This document shows positions 1 through 8,814 of a DNA stretch of 15,000 bases, one piece after another; the stretch's first letter is position 1, and each line of letters begins with the position of its first letter. The notes under the pieces were generated by a model that was not told the DNA's origin, made no database searches, and worked only from the letters and a program-made list of their open reading frames with translations. This DNA comes from Glandiceps talaboti (Eukaryota; Hemichordata; Enteropneusta; Spengelidae). A program made the position numbers and the translations under genes. The stretch spans positions 19,891,003 through 19,906,002 of the forward strand of contig NC_135551.1 in the NCBI RefSeq assembly GCF_964340395.1. The letters run 5' to 3'.

Positions 1-116
1 TTTTCTGCGGTACAATATGTTGGTTGTCCCGGGGAGTGCTTAAAGCACTTACCATCGTGGTTTCTGTAATCACATCATCCACTGTACACAAAACATTGGC
101 CCTTCGAGTCCCACTT

Positions 117-162
117 GAGTTTCGAAGTGACGTCATCACAGAGTTTCGAAGTGACGTCATCA
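117..162. promoter_or_regulatory. Tandem pair of 22-bp repeats, each with a perfect CRE (TGACGTCA)
   Basis: Two identical 22-base units (117-138 and 141-162) read GAGTTTCGAAGTGACGTCAT plus CA, with a 24-base period. Each holds the palindromic cAMP response element TGACGTCA (128-135 and 152-159) and a TTCGAA palindrome. CREB/ATF bZIP factors bind TGACGTCA in animals. A TATAAAG string lies 49 bases downstream of the second CRE (208-214), so a plus-strand core promoter is conceivable. However, no open reading frame or convincing exon follows it, and the region is AT-rich, so the TATA match may be chance. The motifs are seen directly; a promoter role is inference. Confidence 0.45.
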
Positions 163-917
163 AAAGAAGAGTTGAACAATTGTGATTGATTTAGAGAAAA
201 AAAATAATATAAAGATATTTATGATTTATATATATTATATAACCAATAGCAATCGAGTACAAAAACGGATTGAATCTTCGACTAGTTTCGCACAGTTTTA
301 TCTTAATATTCCATATTTTATCTTTTTATAACCCAACCTCTCGAAAGATTAAAGATCACAAGCAAACTTTAACAGCAGTGTAACGGTTACTCCTATATGT
401 GATGACTGTACTTGTAAAGAATACACATTTCTCTAACTTGCTTATATATAATCTTCGAGATCGTCACTGATCAAGATGCATACACAATCTGATTAAAATC
501 CGATGTAGCGGACAGCTATTTATGCACTATTAGCAATCATGAATACGTTTGTTTGTTTGTTTTTCATGAATATTGTCTTCATGTTCACTTTTTAGTCTTT
601 GTCACTAACACTCCTACATCAGATGTCACAGTGGGAAAGCTTAAAGAGGCGTTCCTCTTGGAACAACAAAAATCGAAAATAAAGGAGATATACGAAGGAA
701 ACAGAAGTATATAACATAAAGCAACCGAGCAGTATTCACCACATCCAATTTTCATCAGATTGCAATACATGCATGCATGTTAATATACTTTAAAACTACG
801 ATTTAGCACTCATGTAACATGTATATACAGAATACCGTAATGCGTGGGAACTTTCACACGACAATACAGGTCGATGAAGTTAAGTATTCCCAAGGGTACA
901 TTTACGCAGTGACTATT
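163..917. other. AT-rich intergenic sequence, no gene seen
   Basis: No supported exon, RNA gene or long repeat was found. A short GTTT run (about 549-562) and a pair of ATGAATA strings around it are the only local repeats. The small open frames on either strand are short and show no recognisable protein. Confidence 0.6.
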
Positions 918-1035
918 TGTACGGGGGGGGGGGGGGTTGTAGTATAGAATGACTATTTGTAAGAGGGAGGGATGTAGCAATGTGACTATGTGTACGAGGG
1001 AGGGTTGTAACAAATTTAAAGTGACTATTTGTACA
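908..1035. repeat. Degenerate tandem repeat around GACTATTTGT with a 14-base G run
   Basis: The core GACTATTTGT (one copy GACTATGTGT) recurs at 911, 951, 984 and 1022, spaced 40, 33 and 38 bases. Each of the first three is followed by a G-rich stretch and then TTGTAG, ATGTAG or TTGTAA. The first unit has an uninterrupted run of 14 G (923-936), where the others have GAGGGAGGG. This looks like a four-copy minisatellite whose G tract has expanded in one unit. Confidence 0.75.
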
Positions 1036-1280
1036 TGGAGAATTTGTTTACACGTAAACGTAAATGTTCGTTGGTAGAACTCGTATACTAGATTGCTCAT
1101 GTGTGTATGCTTGAGTGTTGGTAATATATCTCTCTTTTGTTGTTGACGTGTTTGCTTGTTGTAAACAAACTACCAATTAGCCTAAGTCCCCTGGTGATTC
1201 AAAGTCTCCATGACAACGTCTATGAATTAAAACAACATATACCCATGTAATCGTCCCAATTTATCTGAGAAGGGTGAGAT

Positions 1281-1323
1281 GACAAGACAAGACAAGACAA
1301 GACAAGACAAGACAAGACAAGAC
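1281..1323. repeat. (GACAA)8 pentanucleotide microsatellite
   Basis: Eight perfect GACAA units run from 1281 to 1320, followed by a partial GAC. It is uninterrupted and therefore likely length-polymorphic. No coding role is apparent. Confidence 0.95.
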
Positions 1324-1329
1324 CTGTAA

Positions 1330-1920
1330 AACATCCAAAAATTGGATCCGAGGTATCCCTAACACTCCTCCACCACCACAAATTATTGTGATGTAGCCGA
1401 GTTGTGCAAAAGGATTGGGCCAGCTGTAGCCACTGAGTTAAAATACAGTTTAAGTCGACGATTGGCACATCTTATTATACACATTCCTTTCCCCAAAGGA
1501 TACATACAGAGCGCTGCGGATTTGTCACTGTGTTTACTGCTCGGCTCTGTTTGATACAACCATTCAGAAACGTGTAAGAAAACTGCTACACTTTATGATA
1601 ACAATAGGAATGGATTTTCTTACTACAGTTTGTGTAAATGAAATGAAATAACATGCCACCATGTAGACATCAAATACAGGCATCAAAACATTGGTGCCTG
1701 TGTGTCTGCGAATTGTTGCATACACATACACATATAGTTTATTAAATTTAGACAAAATGTAGCAAGAAATTGCAATTTTGTGTAGATAGAATAGTTCAGT
1801 TTCTTATTGGTTTCTGCATTGTTGAATCAAACAGAGAGAGTTAACAGTGACCTGTAAAACGCTGTAGTATACAGAATGAGAAGGACAGTCCAGCTTATAA
1901 CCATTCTGTGAATACGTCTG
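1330..1920. other. Intergenic sequence, no gene seen
   Basis: I see no exon with plausible splice sites, no RNA gene and no strong repeat. Minus-strand frames at about 1220-1468 and 1564-1755 are low-complexity or chance frames. Confidence 0.55.
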
Positions 1921-1924
1921 TCAG

Positions 1925-1925
<1 letters not shown>

Positions 1926-2005
<80 letters not shown>
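1926..2005. repeat. (GTCT)n tetranucleotide microsatellite, about 20 units
   Basis: A perfect GTCT repeat of about 80 bases. It runs directly into the CT-rich tract that follows, giving a compound microsatellite about 185 bases long. The plus-strand open frame through it encodes only low-complexity Cys/Leu/Ser/Val repeats and is not a gene. Confidence 0.97.
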
Positions 2006-2010
<5 letters not shown>

Positions 2011-2012
2011 GT

Positions 2013-2043
<31 letters not shown>

Positions 2044-2044
2044 T

Positions 2045-2078
<34 letters not shown>

Positions 2079-2111
2079 CCTCTTTCTCGTTCTCTCTCTT
2101 TCTCTCTCTCT
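2004..2111. repeat. Polypyrimidine CT tract with an internal duplicated block
   Basis: About 108 bases made only of C and T apart from three single G bases. The interruptions are ordered: the block TTTCTCGTTCTCTCTCTTTC starts at about 2037 and again at about 2083. The tract therefore grew partly by duplication of a roughly 46-base segment and not only by dinucleotide slippage. Long polypurine/polypyrimidine mirror tracts can form triplex (H) DNA under supercoiling; that is general knowledge and is not shown here. Confidence 0.93.
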
Positions 2112-2155
2112 ACTTTAATTTGGTATTTGCCGCTTAAGCTAGATTATGTAAATCC

Positions 2156-2290
2156 CTGTTTAGGGAGGCGCCATTATTTGCGACCTGGGGGGGGGGGGTT
2201 CGGAGAAATGGGGGGGGGGGTATTCAAAAACTGTTTACCCAAAATTTGACAATGTTAAAAAAACACACCAGAAAGCGGTCTTTTAGTCCT
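2156..2290. repeat. G-run-rich dispersed-repeat-like segment
   Basis: Contains G runs of 12 (2187-2198) and 11 bases (2210-2220) next to AT-rich text such as TATTCAAAAACTGTTTACCC. The layout of a G run, then ATT/ACT, then CAAA, resembles the segment at 2753-2900, so both may be degraded copies of one dispersed family. No open reading frame, terminal repeats or target duplication are visible. Confidence 0.4.
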
Positions 2291-2486
2291 TGGATTTCAA
2301 AAATCTCCGAGGATACCCACTCCCACTTGGCTCCCTCAAACTTTGATTCAACTAATACCACCTAATCTCAAATTTTACTAGCTACTTTGGGAATAAACAG
2401 CATTCATTGTTACCACACTTCTTTTGAAATATGTAACAGCCATAATGTTATAAGGAAATTCAAATTCAAAATAAAAAGTTTGATAT

Positions 2487-2672
2487 TGTATGTATGTATG
2501 TATGTATGTATGTATGTATGTATGTATGTATGTATGTATGTATGTATGTATGTATGTATGTATGTATGTATGTATGTATGTATGTATGTATGTATGTATG
2601 TATGTATGTATGTATGTATGTATGTACGTGCATACGTATGCACATGTATACGTGTGTGTATGTGTCTGTGGT
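2487..2672. repeat. (GTAT)n tetranucleotide microsatellite, about 35 units, with a degenerate tail
   Basis: About 140 bases (2487-2626) of uninterrupted TGTA/GTAT repeat, then a decayed purine/pyrimidine-alternating tail (CGTGCATACGTATGCACATG and following) to about 2672. The repeat is open in several frames on both strands because its tetranucleotide periodicity avoids stops. Those frames encode only Met-Tyr-Val-Cys or Ile-His-Thr-Tyr repeats and are not genes. Confidence 0.97.
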
Positions 2673-2752
2673 GTTTCAATGGAACACTCAACCTCAATTT
2701 GTATACGCTTGTAGCGCCATTGAAAGTTAATGAGTTATGATTGTAATATAGT

Positions 2753-2900
2753 GAAGGGGGGGTATGAAAAAACATTTTGTGTGAAGGAGGGGGGAGGGGT
2801 TACGACTCAGAAAATATTTTAAGCCAGGTAGGGGGGTCACTCAAATTTTGTGGATTTTCAAAGCAAGTCCTCGACCCCCCCCCCCACCACCACCCCCAGG
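2753..2900. repeat. G-run and C-run dispersed-repeat-like segment
   Basis: Several G-rich blocks (about 2756-2762, 2786-2799, 2831-2836) alternate with AT-rich text such as CACTCAAATTTTGTGG. The segment ends in an 11-base C run (2875-2885) and a CCACC-rich stretch. G blocks on one side and a C block on the other could pair as a foldback. It may be a degraded transposon-derived repeat related to 2156-2290; no coding capacity is seen. Confidence 0.4.
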
Positions 2901-3182
2901 TCACAAATAATGACAGCTCCCTTAGAACGAAGGGTTTGTCTGTGCGCTCTATTTACTGGCGTACTTTTTGTATACTATATGTGGTAGAGTGCAATACCAG
3001 TGGTGGGACGCCATTGACCCGTGTCTTCCCCATGTGATCCCCATGTATTGATGTAAATATGAATAACCAATAATAAAATGGCAAATGTCGAATGATTGTT
3101 ATTTGGATTTGAACTTTCAGAAATTAAAATGTGGAAATGGATGCACCTCTTCCAGGTGGATAACTCCATAGAGCTCTAAGTA

Positions 3183-3184
<2 letters not shown>

Positions 3185-3248
<64 letters not shown>

Positions 3249-3290
3249 AGGGGTAAGTGAGAGGGGGAGAGAGAGGGAGAGAGAGAGATG
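3185..3290. repeat. (AG)28 microsatellite followed by a G/GA purine tract
   Basis: A perfect AG repeat runs 3185-3240, then a G run and GAGAGGGGGAGAGAG-type text to about 3290. Purines make up all but a few positions, for over 100 bases. Overlapping minus-strand frames encode only Leu/Ser/Pro low complexity and are rejected as genes. Confidence 0.95.
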
Positions 3291-3299
3291 ATGCAACAG

Positions 3300-3960
3300 A
3301 CAAGCACAACTATAAGTCGACATTTTATTTGGCAAATGCCTCGGTGTCTACAAGATCTTCCCATTCAAATACCGAAATTGATAAAAACTGCTGAAAATAA
3401 TTGCGCATAATTGATAAATTTGACGAAATTTATTTTTCTTTTTTCACTTAAAATTGATGCTTTTGGCATGGGAGTTAAGATCTGCAAGATCTGAGTTTAT
3501 AAGTTTTACTAGTAACAAGCATAAGCTTCTATATACCAAATTCAAATTCAATTTCTGTAGATTTTTCAAGGGTCTGCATAGACTAATTATAATAATGTTG
3601 TTTCACATTCTTTTTTGTCTAACACAAAGCAAAAAGTAAAGTTTTTTTCTCTTTATTAAAAATCCAAAGTTACCCATACATTTTCATCTGTATGACCTCG
3701 ATCACTAACACATTAGTTTTACCTTCATTCATATTCCTAAGCTAATACATGGGGGCAAGGATAATATTATGTACGGAATTAGTGTGTTAGAAATGTATAT
3801 GATAAATGTTGTGTTCAGTGCCAATATTTTGTGATATTAAATCACCTTTAGGACTGAAATAGTTCGACGGGAAGGTGAATGATTTGATAAAGTGTCGATA
3901 AAGCTCTAAATATCAATCGATCTGTGCATGACCTGATCTGGGCTGGGGATGATCTGACAA
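3300..3960. other. AT-rich sequence upstream of the RSK promoter, nothing recognised
   Basis: No exon, repeat array or RNA gene could be supported. The plus-strand frame at 3454-3639 has no recognisable domain and no plausible splice or promoter context. Confidence 0.5.
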
Positions 3961-3971
3961 TCTCATTAGAC

Positions 3972-4141
3972 ATGCAAATTACTGAATTAGTAATTAGCCT
4001 CGCTATGGATGGTGCGACGCCATCTTGGTTAGACTGCTAGAAGAGGAAGTTCCAAGTGAAGTCACTGAAATTAACGTGGAATTTTACCGATTCTGGTGAA
4101 AAATCATTGATCTGGCGATTCCGAGGTTTAAGCATTTAACC
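3972..4141 (+). promoter_or_regulatory. Putative promoter and 5' untranslated region of the RSK gene
   Basis: Upstream of the exon 1 ATG are an octamer ATGCAAAT (3972-3979), GCCATCTTGG (4019-4028), which is the reverse-strand form of the YY1 core CAAGATGGC, and an ETS-type AGAGGAAGT (4042-4050). YY1 motifs often sit close to the start site in TATA-less metazoan promoters, so transcription may begin near 4020-4050. No TATA box is obvious. From about 4030 to the start codon there is no other ATG, and an in-frame TGA at 4097-4099 closes the reading frame 5' of the start. Motifs are seen; the start site and promoter assignment are inference. Confidence 0.45.
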
Positions 4142-4198
4142 ATGCCGTTAGCTCAGCTTGCAGATCCTTGGCAGAAGATGACCGTGACGAGAGAATCG
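4142..4198 (+). CDS. Exon 1 (coding part) of a p90 ribosomal S6 kinase, RPS6KA-like
   Basis: Nineteen codons starting at ATG 4142 give MPLAQLADPWQKMTVTRES. The first 13 residues equal the conserved amino terminus of vertebrate RSK2 (RPS6KA3), known from established sequence. RSKs are serine/threonine kinases of about 740 residues with two kinase domains. They are activated by ERK and PDK1 and act in cytoplasm and nucleus on ribosomal protein S6, transcription factors and other targets. Only the flexible N-terminal tail before the AGC kinase domain is encoded here. The start is supported by the family match, an in-frame upstream stop at 4097-4099 and no other ATG in the presumed leader. The exon ends in phase 0 at a consensus donor (TCG|GTAAGT, 4199). 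The rest of the gene is outside the window or unrecognised. It could be a retained fragment, but good splice sites and a plausible leader argue for a live gene. Confidence 0.85.
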
Positions 4199-4354
4199 GT
4201 AAGTCCATCGGCTACACCCAACCCTGCACACACATAATTCTTCGGAATTTACACATTTTAGCCGTGCGTGTGTACTCACAGCGTACCCAAACCTCGACAC
4301 CGACATATAGACGTTAACCTATTGCTGAATATGTACTATTTTTTATATTTTTAG
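4199..4354 (+). other. Intron 1 of the RSK-like gene (156 bp, phase 0)
   Basis: Donor GTAAGT at 4199, acceptor ACTATTTTTTATATTTTTAG ending at 4354. A GCTGAAT string at 4324-4330 is a plausible branch-point region about 25-30 bases from the acceptor. It is very short compared with the intron that follows exon 2. Confidence 0.75.
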
Positions 4355-4405
4355 GCACCAAGCACGGAAGACATGCTTGTTGATGATGCTGTTACTGAAG
4401 AAGGC
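4355..4405 (+). CDS. Exon 2 of the RSK-like gene, acidic N-terminal tail
   Basis: Seventeen codons, APSTEDMLVDDAVTEEG, between a pyrimidine-rich acceptor (TTTTTAG|GCA) and a consensus donor (GGC|GTAAGT at 4406). Both junctions are phase 0, so the exon joins exon 1 in frame to give 36 residues. At the same distance from the start, vertebrate RSK2 has a similar acidic stretch (MDEPMGEEE) just before the conserved segment leading into the first kinase domain, so length and charge fit. Residue identity is low, as expected for a disordered linker. The assignment rests on position, splice signals, frame and acidity rather than on a strong motif. Confidence 0.72.
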
Positions 4406-4409
4406 GTAA

Positions 4410-5990
4410 GTAATTATTTTGTCTTGCGAGTTTTTGACTTGCGTTTTGTTGTGTCATCCCGTACCGGTTTTTAGCTTCCGGTCTTTCAATTGTGAACAAT
4501 TTGCGTTCTCCCCCATCTATTAGTGTGTCAGCTGATAGTGATAGAACTGCACGCCAAAAGGACTTTGCAAATTGCACCCTCCGTCGTTTAAGGTTCCTAT
4601 AACCATTTCCAATTGTCTTGTACGGATTGGACGATATATATATATATTGAGAAGCCGTTCTTTTACATTTCTGGGTTTTTGGTTATAACTGTTCTCCGCT
4701 TGATTGAAACTCAAATGTGTAAATCATGAGTATTTATGCAAAACCTGGGTTAAAATGTTTGTGTAAATACAGAGACACATTTACTCATAGTAAACACGAC
4801 GTAAATCACACAGCAGTGCCGTAATATTTTACAGAGTTTAATTTTGATATGAATCTCCAAAAAAGTGATTTGCTTGACACAAGGATATATGCTGTGAATT
4901 TGTACTAATCTATGCAAGAAAAAAGTAAATAAAAATACACCCTTATCACTTACAAAAATAATTTAATATTGACTTTCAGAATGAGTAATTTTTCTAGTAA
5001 AAACAAATATTTATACTTTTCTGATGGCTGTTTGATGCAAACATTAATTAATTAAGGTTGGTGTTGTTGGGCAGTGATTTTGTCCTTGAGAAAGAAAATT
5101 TCAAGTGAAACCAAAATGGATGTGTAAAATTATATTTATTCATCGGTTGAGAAAATTTCGTTTCTGTACATTTCAATAGCATAAAAAAATTAAAATTTTA
5201 TCATGAATATATCAGAAATTGTCATAGTTACTTAATAATGATAATTCCGTGAGGCGTTAATTTTGAGTAATATGCCTTGACAGTATTGTAAATTATAAAT
5301 AAAATATATTCATATTTGATGTAATAAATCCTAATTATGTAAATAATGTTATTTAATATCACTCGTCAGTAGGGCTGAAATTGTTCTGAGTGTAGAAACC
5401 TAAATAGAAATTACGTAAGAACATAGATGTCTAGGAGAGATCTGTTCAATGCCTTATGTAAAACAGGTAGGAAATAATTTGCATAACAAAATTTGAGATA
5501 CCCTGTCATATGATTATGACATAACCATTTCCCAGGCTGCGAGAATTGACGACATGTATATAATTCAGCACCTCAGACCAATAGCATGTCGTTTTCCACT
5601 CACTGGAGTCTAGTTACTATAACACATAATTTATTGTCAACTCAGAAAAATATTCAACATAATCCCAGAGGACAATGCTGATGAGAATGTAGGTGAAAAT
5701 TTGAGATCATTCCGAATAATTTCTCAACATTTTTGTGACTTGATGATAGCAATAATTTATGTATGAATCTACACTGAAAGATGTTGTGTACACTCCCAAT
5801 ATCCAAAACATCTATTCTTGTCTTGTTGATACAATTATCAAATGATATTCTCGATGAAAGTATAAAAGAATCACTAATAAGTTTATAACTAACTTCCACC
5901 ATATATAAATATGTATGGGGAATCCCTGCAGGAGAATAGACCGACTGCAGTTAGCAATATAAATCAAGTATATGCCAGGGGGCCTGATAC
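4410..5990. other. AT-rich intronic sequence, little structure
   Basis: Apart from a short (AT)n run (about 4635-4648), nothing stands out until 5917-5926, where GGGGAATCCC matches the NF-kB consensus GGGRNWYYCC once. A single 10-base match in this much sequence is weak evidence. No exon or RNA gene is supported. Confidence 0.5.
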
Positions 5991-5996
5991 TTACTG

Positions 5997-6026
5997 ACCC
6001 TAACCCTAACCCCAGCTGGGGACCCC
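5997..6026. repeat. Two telomere-like CCCTAA units next to a CCCCAGCTGGGG palindrome
   Basis: Positions 5998-6013 read ACCCTAACCCTAACCCC-like text, that is two CCCTAA hexamers plus a partial third. These run into the 12-base perfect palindrome CCCCAGCTGGGG (6010-6021) and then ACCCCTAGA. Two copies are too few to claim a telomeric origin. Confidence 0.5.
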
Positions 6027-6425
6027 TAGATTGATTAGAAATGTGGAATGCTTGTAGTTTGGTGTATTGTGACCCAGTTAGGCATCAAGGAGTCAATTTA
6101 ACAACTTATAACCAAATATTTACTATATTATATGATCAAATAAAATCTAAAGGAGAGAAGTACCATCTGTTGCAGAAAAAAAATCCATGTTAACCGTTCT
6201 ACAAACATTTTTTTTAAAACAATCATGTGACAGTGACTAGTTTCCATTGTGTTGAAACTGAAGTTTTGTAAATGTCATCATAAATGTGATATGATAGTTA
6301 GCACCGTTTATTTCTCACAAGAGGCTGTTACTTTTATACTAGTGATGTACAGCGACAGAATCTGATTAAAATAAGTTTATGTACAGTGTACAATTTCACT
6401 TAGATGAAATCACCTTTGTGCTAAG

Positions 6426-6566
6426 TTTAGATAGAGTTTGTTACCAACAATGCACTGCCCCAATTACCTAAGTTAGTGTATATATGTATATAGATGACCT
6501 ACATATAAATGGCTCTCAAAATTTAGATGGAGTCTATTACCAACAATGCAATTCTTCAATTACCTA
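6426..6566. repeat. Direct repeat of about 45 bp, 96-bp period
   Basis: The segments 6426-6470 and 6522-6566 align without gaps. Both begin TTTAGAT(A/G)GAGT, share TTACCAACAATGCA (second copy ATTACCAACAATGCA) and end CAATTACCTA. About six positions differ. The spacer between the copies is not visibly repeated, so this is a partial tandem duplication or two copies of a dispersed element. Confidence 0.85.
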
Positions 6567-6609
6567 TTAAAGGTAATATAGAAAGCTCACTTCATGTTTA
6601 ATGATTATG

Positions 6610-7100
6610 TTAATATACAGTTCCTGTGTGCTGTTACTTATTTGCATTTACGCCAATAGCAATTTCCTCAAAATATATACCTACATTACATACTCCAAGT
6701 ATCAAGCATTAAATTACAGATTCAATTTATGACAAGCAAAAGAGCTGAATACATTCCAGTGAGTTGTCAAATTTACATGGGTAGTTCCTCAGTACTGTTA
6801 CTTCTTTGAGTGTACTTCAACAATAAATTACTCCAAAATACAATGTATACACAAATTAAATGCCAAGTATCAAACTGAAAGAAGCATTCAAATTATGTCA
6901 AGTGAAAATTTGAGTTTTAAAATTCACATATGTAGTTCCTCTATACTGTTCATACTTCTGTGTGTTTTATATACTTCGATGATATTCTTCCAAAATTTAA
7001 GGTATATATATTAAATGCCAAGTATCAGACATTAAAATGTGCATTCAATATATGACAAGCAAAGATTTGAGTTCCAGTGAGTTTTTAAATTCACATATAA
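6610..7100. repeat. Diverged triplicate tandem array, unit about 150-168 bp
   Basis: Three ordered landmarks recur in the same order. AGTTCCT(C/G) followed by ACTGTT or GCTGTT is at about 6619, 6783 and 6934. CCAAGTATCA is at 6695, 6863 and 7018. ATTCAA-TATG-CAAG with AAAATTTGAG or AAGATTTGAG is at about 6720, 6886 and 7043. Periods are 151-168 bases. Copies differ by many substitutions and small indels, so the duplication is old. The array ends near 7100, where a last TTTTAAATTCACATAT lacks the next AGTTCCT block. The minus-strand frame at 7032-7235 partly covers it and is not convincing as a gene. Confidence 0.85.
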
Positions 7101-7605
7101 TAAAGCGTCTGTAAGTGATATGGCAGCTACTTTGTGAAATGCAGTCTCATCTAGTCTCACTTTGTATTTAAAGTCTGTAATTATAAATGATCTAATAACA
7201 TTGGGAGTATACATTACTAGTGGTACTAACCACAAAATCAGTGTTTGTTTTCTTAGGAATGGGTAAACTGTACATACAGGTTACTAAGAATATCTTGAGA
7301 TCTCCTGAGTGAGTACGTATTTACAGTGAACTCAATACTTTTACCTAGAAGGTACGAGAAGCCTATGTAGTAATCATCACATGAATGTCAAATATTGAGA
7401 TCAGATTTAAAAAAAAAAATATGAAAGAAAACTGTCTTTTAACTTAAATTATTAATACAAACTAGCTATGTTTTGATTTTAATATCTTGTATTATCGCTG
7501 GCTTTAATTTGTGAAATTTATGTGGGGGAAAAAAATTGAACTCATTATTTATATATTGTATCTATACAGTTGATGGTTTAGATAGATTTCATTCAATATT
7601 TTCCT
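7100..7605. other. AT-rich intronic sequence, nothing recognised
   Basis: No repeat, exon or RNA gene could be supported here. There are only short A and AT runs, for example near 7410. Confidence 0.5.
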
Positions 7606-7608
7606 TTA

Positions 7609-7885
7609 TTCAGGTAAAACGGAAAGTAAAAGTTATGTAATGAAATGTAGATTGTCTTGCCATTATCAGCAGCAGCAGACAAGGAGATACTTGAGACAGT
7701 AATTGTCTGGCCAAATTTCAAAAAATAAATGTGCTGTTTTGCTGGATTTCAAAAAATCAAAATGTACTACATTCAGGAAAATAGAAGTCATGTCATGCTG
7801 TATAAAATTGTCTTGCCGTTATCAGTATTAGACAACTTCAATACTTGAGATACTGATTATCTCACTGAACGAAAAAAAAATGTGG
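7609..7885. repeat. Two-copy tandem duplication, unit about 156-163 bp
   Basis: Landmarks repeat in order: TTCAGG followed by AAAA (7609 and 7772), ATTGTCTTGCC(A/G)TTATCAG (7651 and 7807), AGACAA, ATACTTGAGA, a T-A-ATT-TCT block, and an A-rich stretch before ATGTG (about 7722 and 7870). The first copy has a small (CAG)n expansion at about 7667-7678 that the second lacks. The unit length is close to that of the unrelated-looking array at 6610-7100. Confidence 0.8.
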
Positions 7886-7889
7886 GTTT

Positions 7890-8375
7890 AAATATATGTT
7901 GAATTTAAAAACAAAATGGGATCTCATTACTGCCAGCTCTCTTATCTGACAATTTTGATAAGATTCCTTCCCAAATATTTTGCTTCACTCCAAGTTATGT
8001 TAGAATTATTTGACAGAGATAGTAGGTGTTAGACTCATTTAAGATTCTGGCAGCGTTTAATATTATATGATGTGCAGCTACATTTGTATACCTACATGTC
8101 ACGATGTGTGAAATTTGAACACAAAATTGAATGATTTAAATGCTTGAGAACTGATATTGTTATAACCTGTATGTACTTAGGTCCGCAAAGTAAAGCTGAT
8201 GCCAGTTGACTGTATGTAGTATACAGGCATGTAAATGTTTATGCCAGGACTTGATTAAGTGTGTTACTTTGAGTTCAAATTGAAGTGATTAAAGTCTGCA
8301 ATTAAATCAAACTACAAAATAAATAAGAAATACTTCAGATGTACTGTAAAATTACACAAAAAAAATTAATTATGT
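7890..8375. other. AT-rich intronic sequence, nothing recognised
   Basis: No exon, RNA gene or clear repeat was found. Confidence 0.5.
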
Positions 8376-8378
8376 TTT

Positions 8379-8667
8379 TCTGATAACATGGCCTCAGAGA
8401 ATTGAGTAGGTAGGTGGGGGTTTTATTTGATTTTATCTATTTAATAGTTTTTATTTTTGATAAATATTTCTCTGACCCCTAAACCAAAGGAAATGTCAGT
8501 CAGAATATCCCTTCTGTGATAGTTTGAGGAAATATGTACTGACATCTCTGGGGAAAGAAAACAGGCATGAAGGTTACAAAGACAAAGAATTTCTTATCTT
8601 TTTGTTTTACATGTTTTAAAAATGTTAGGGTCAGCAGCTTAAACTAGGGTTGGTTGGGTTATCGGAA
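8379..8667 (-). mobile_element. Short terminal-inverted-repeat element, copy 1 (diverged)
   Basis: The right end (8627-8667) reads AGGGTC(A)GCA, then GGGTTGGTTGGGTTATCGGAA. This matches the reverse complement of the left end of copy 2 (9398-9442). The left side (8379-8466), TGATAACATGG followed by GTAGGTAGG and a long T-rich tract, matches the reverse complement of the right side of copy 2 (TAGGTGTTATCGGAACC, CCTACCTACCC, A-rich tract). About 289 bp, with no coding capacity. The interior does not visibly match copy 2, so the two may be distinct subtypes sharing ends, or old deletion derivatives. No target-site duplication could be assigned. Confidence 0.6.
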
Positions 8668-8814
8668 ATGCACAATTTGTTTTACTTTGCTTTATGACAA
8701 CTTTAGCTTTGTGTCTACTTTAATTATTGAGATGTTATCAATAAATATGTTCAGTTGACATCAACGTGATCAAAAATGTTCATCATCTTAGTATAAAGAT
8801 CAAATGACTTACAC

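Noticed and set aside
34-50. Small hairpin AGTGCTT-A-AAGCACT near the window start
   Set aside because: Only seven pairs with a one-base centre; no RNA gene or terminator context.
208-214. TATAAAG as a definite TATA box
   Set aside because: The region is very AT-rich and no transcript or coding exon is visible downstream, so it is mentioned only as a possibility with the CRE pair.
1908-2249. Plus-strand 113-codon open frame
   Set aside because: It reads straight through the GTCT and CT microsatellites; the product is low-complexity Cys/Leu/Ser with no domain.
2387-2775. Overlapping open frames on both strands (up to 121 codons)
   Set aside because: They are kept open by the stop-free GTAT repeat and encode only a four-residue repeat.
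3117-3364. Minus-strand Leu/Ser-rich frames
   Set aside because: They are translations of the GA/CT tract in three frames.
5917-5926. Single NF-kB-like GGGGAATCCC
   Set aside because: One isolated 10-base match in intronic sequence without clustering is expected by chance often enough.
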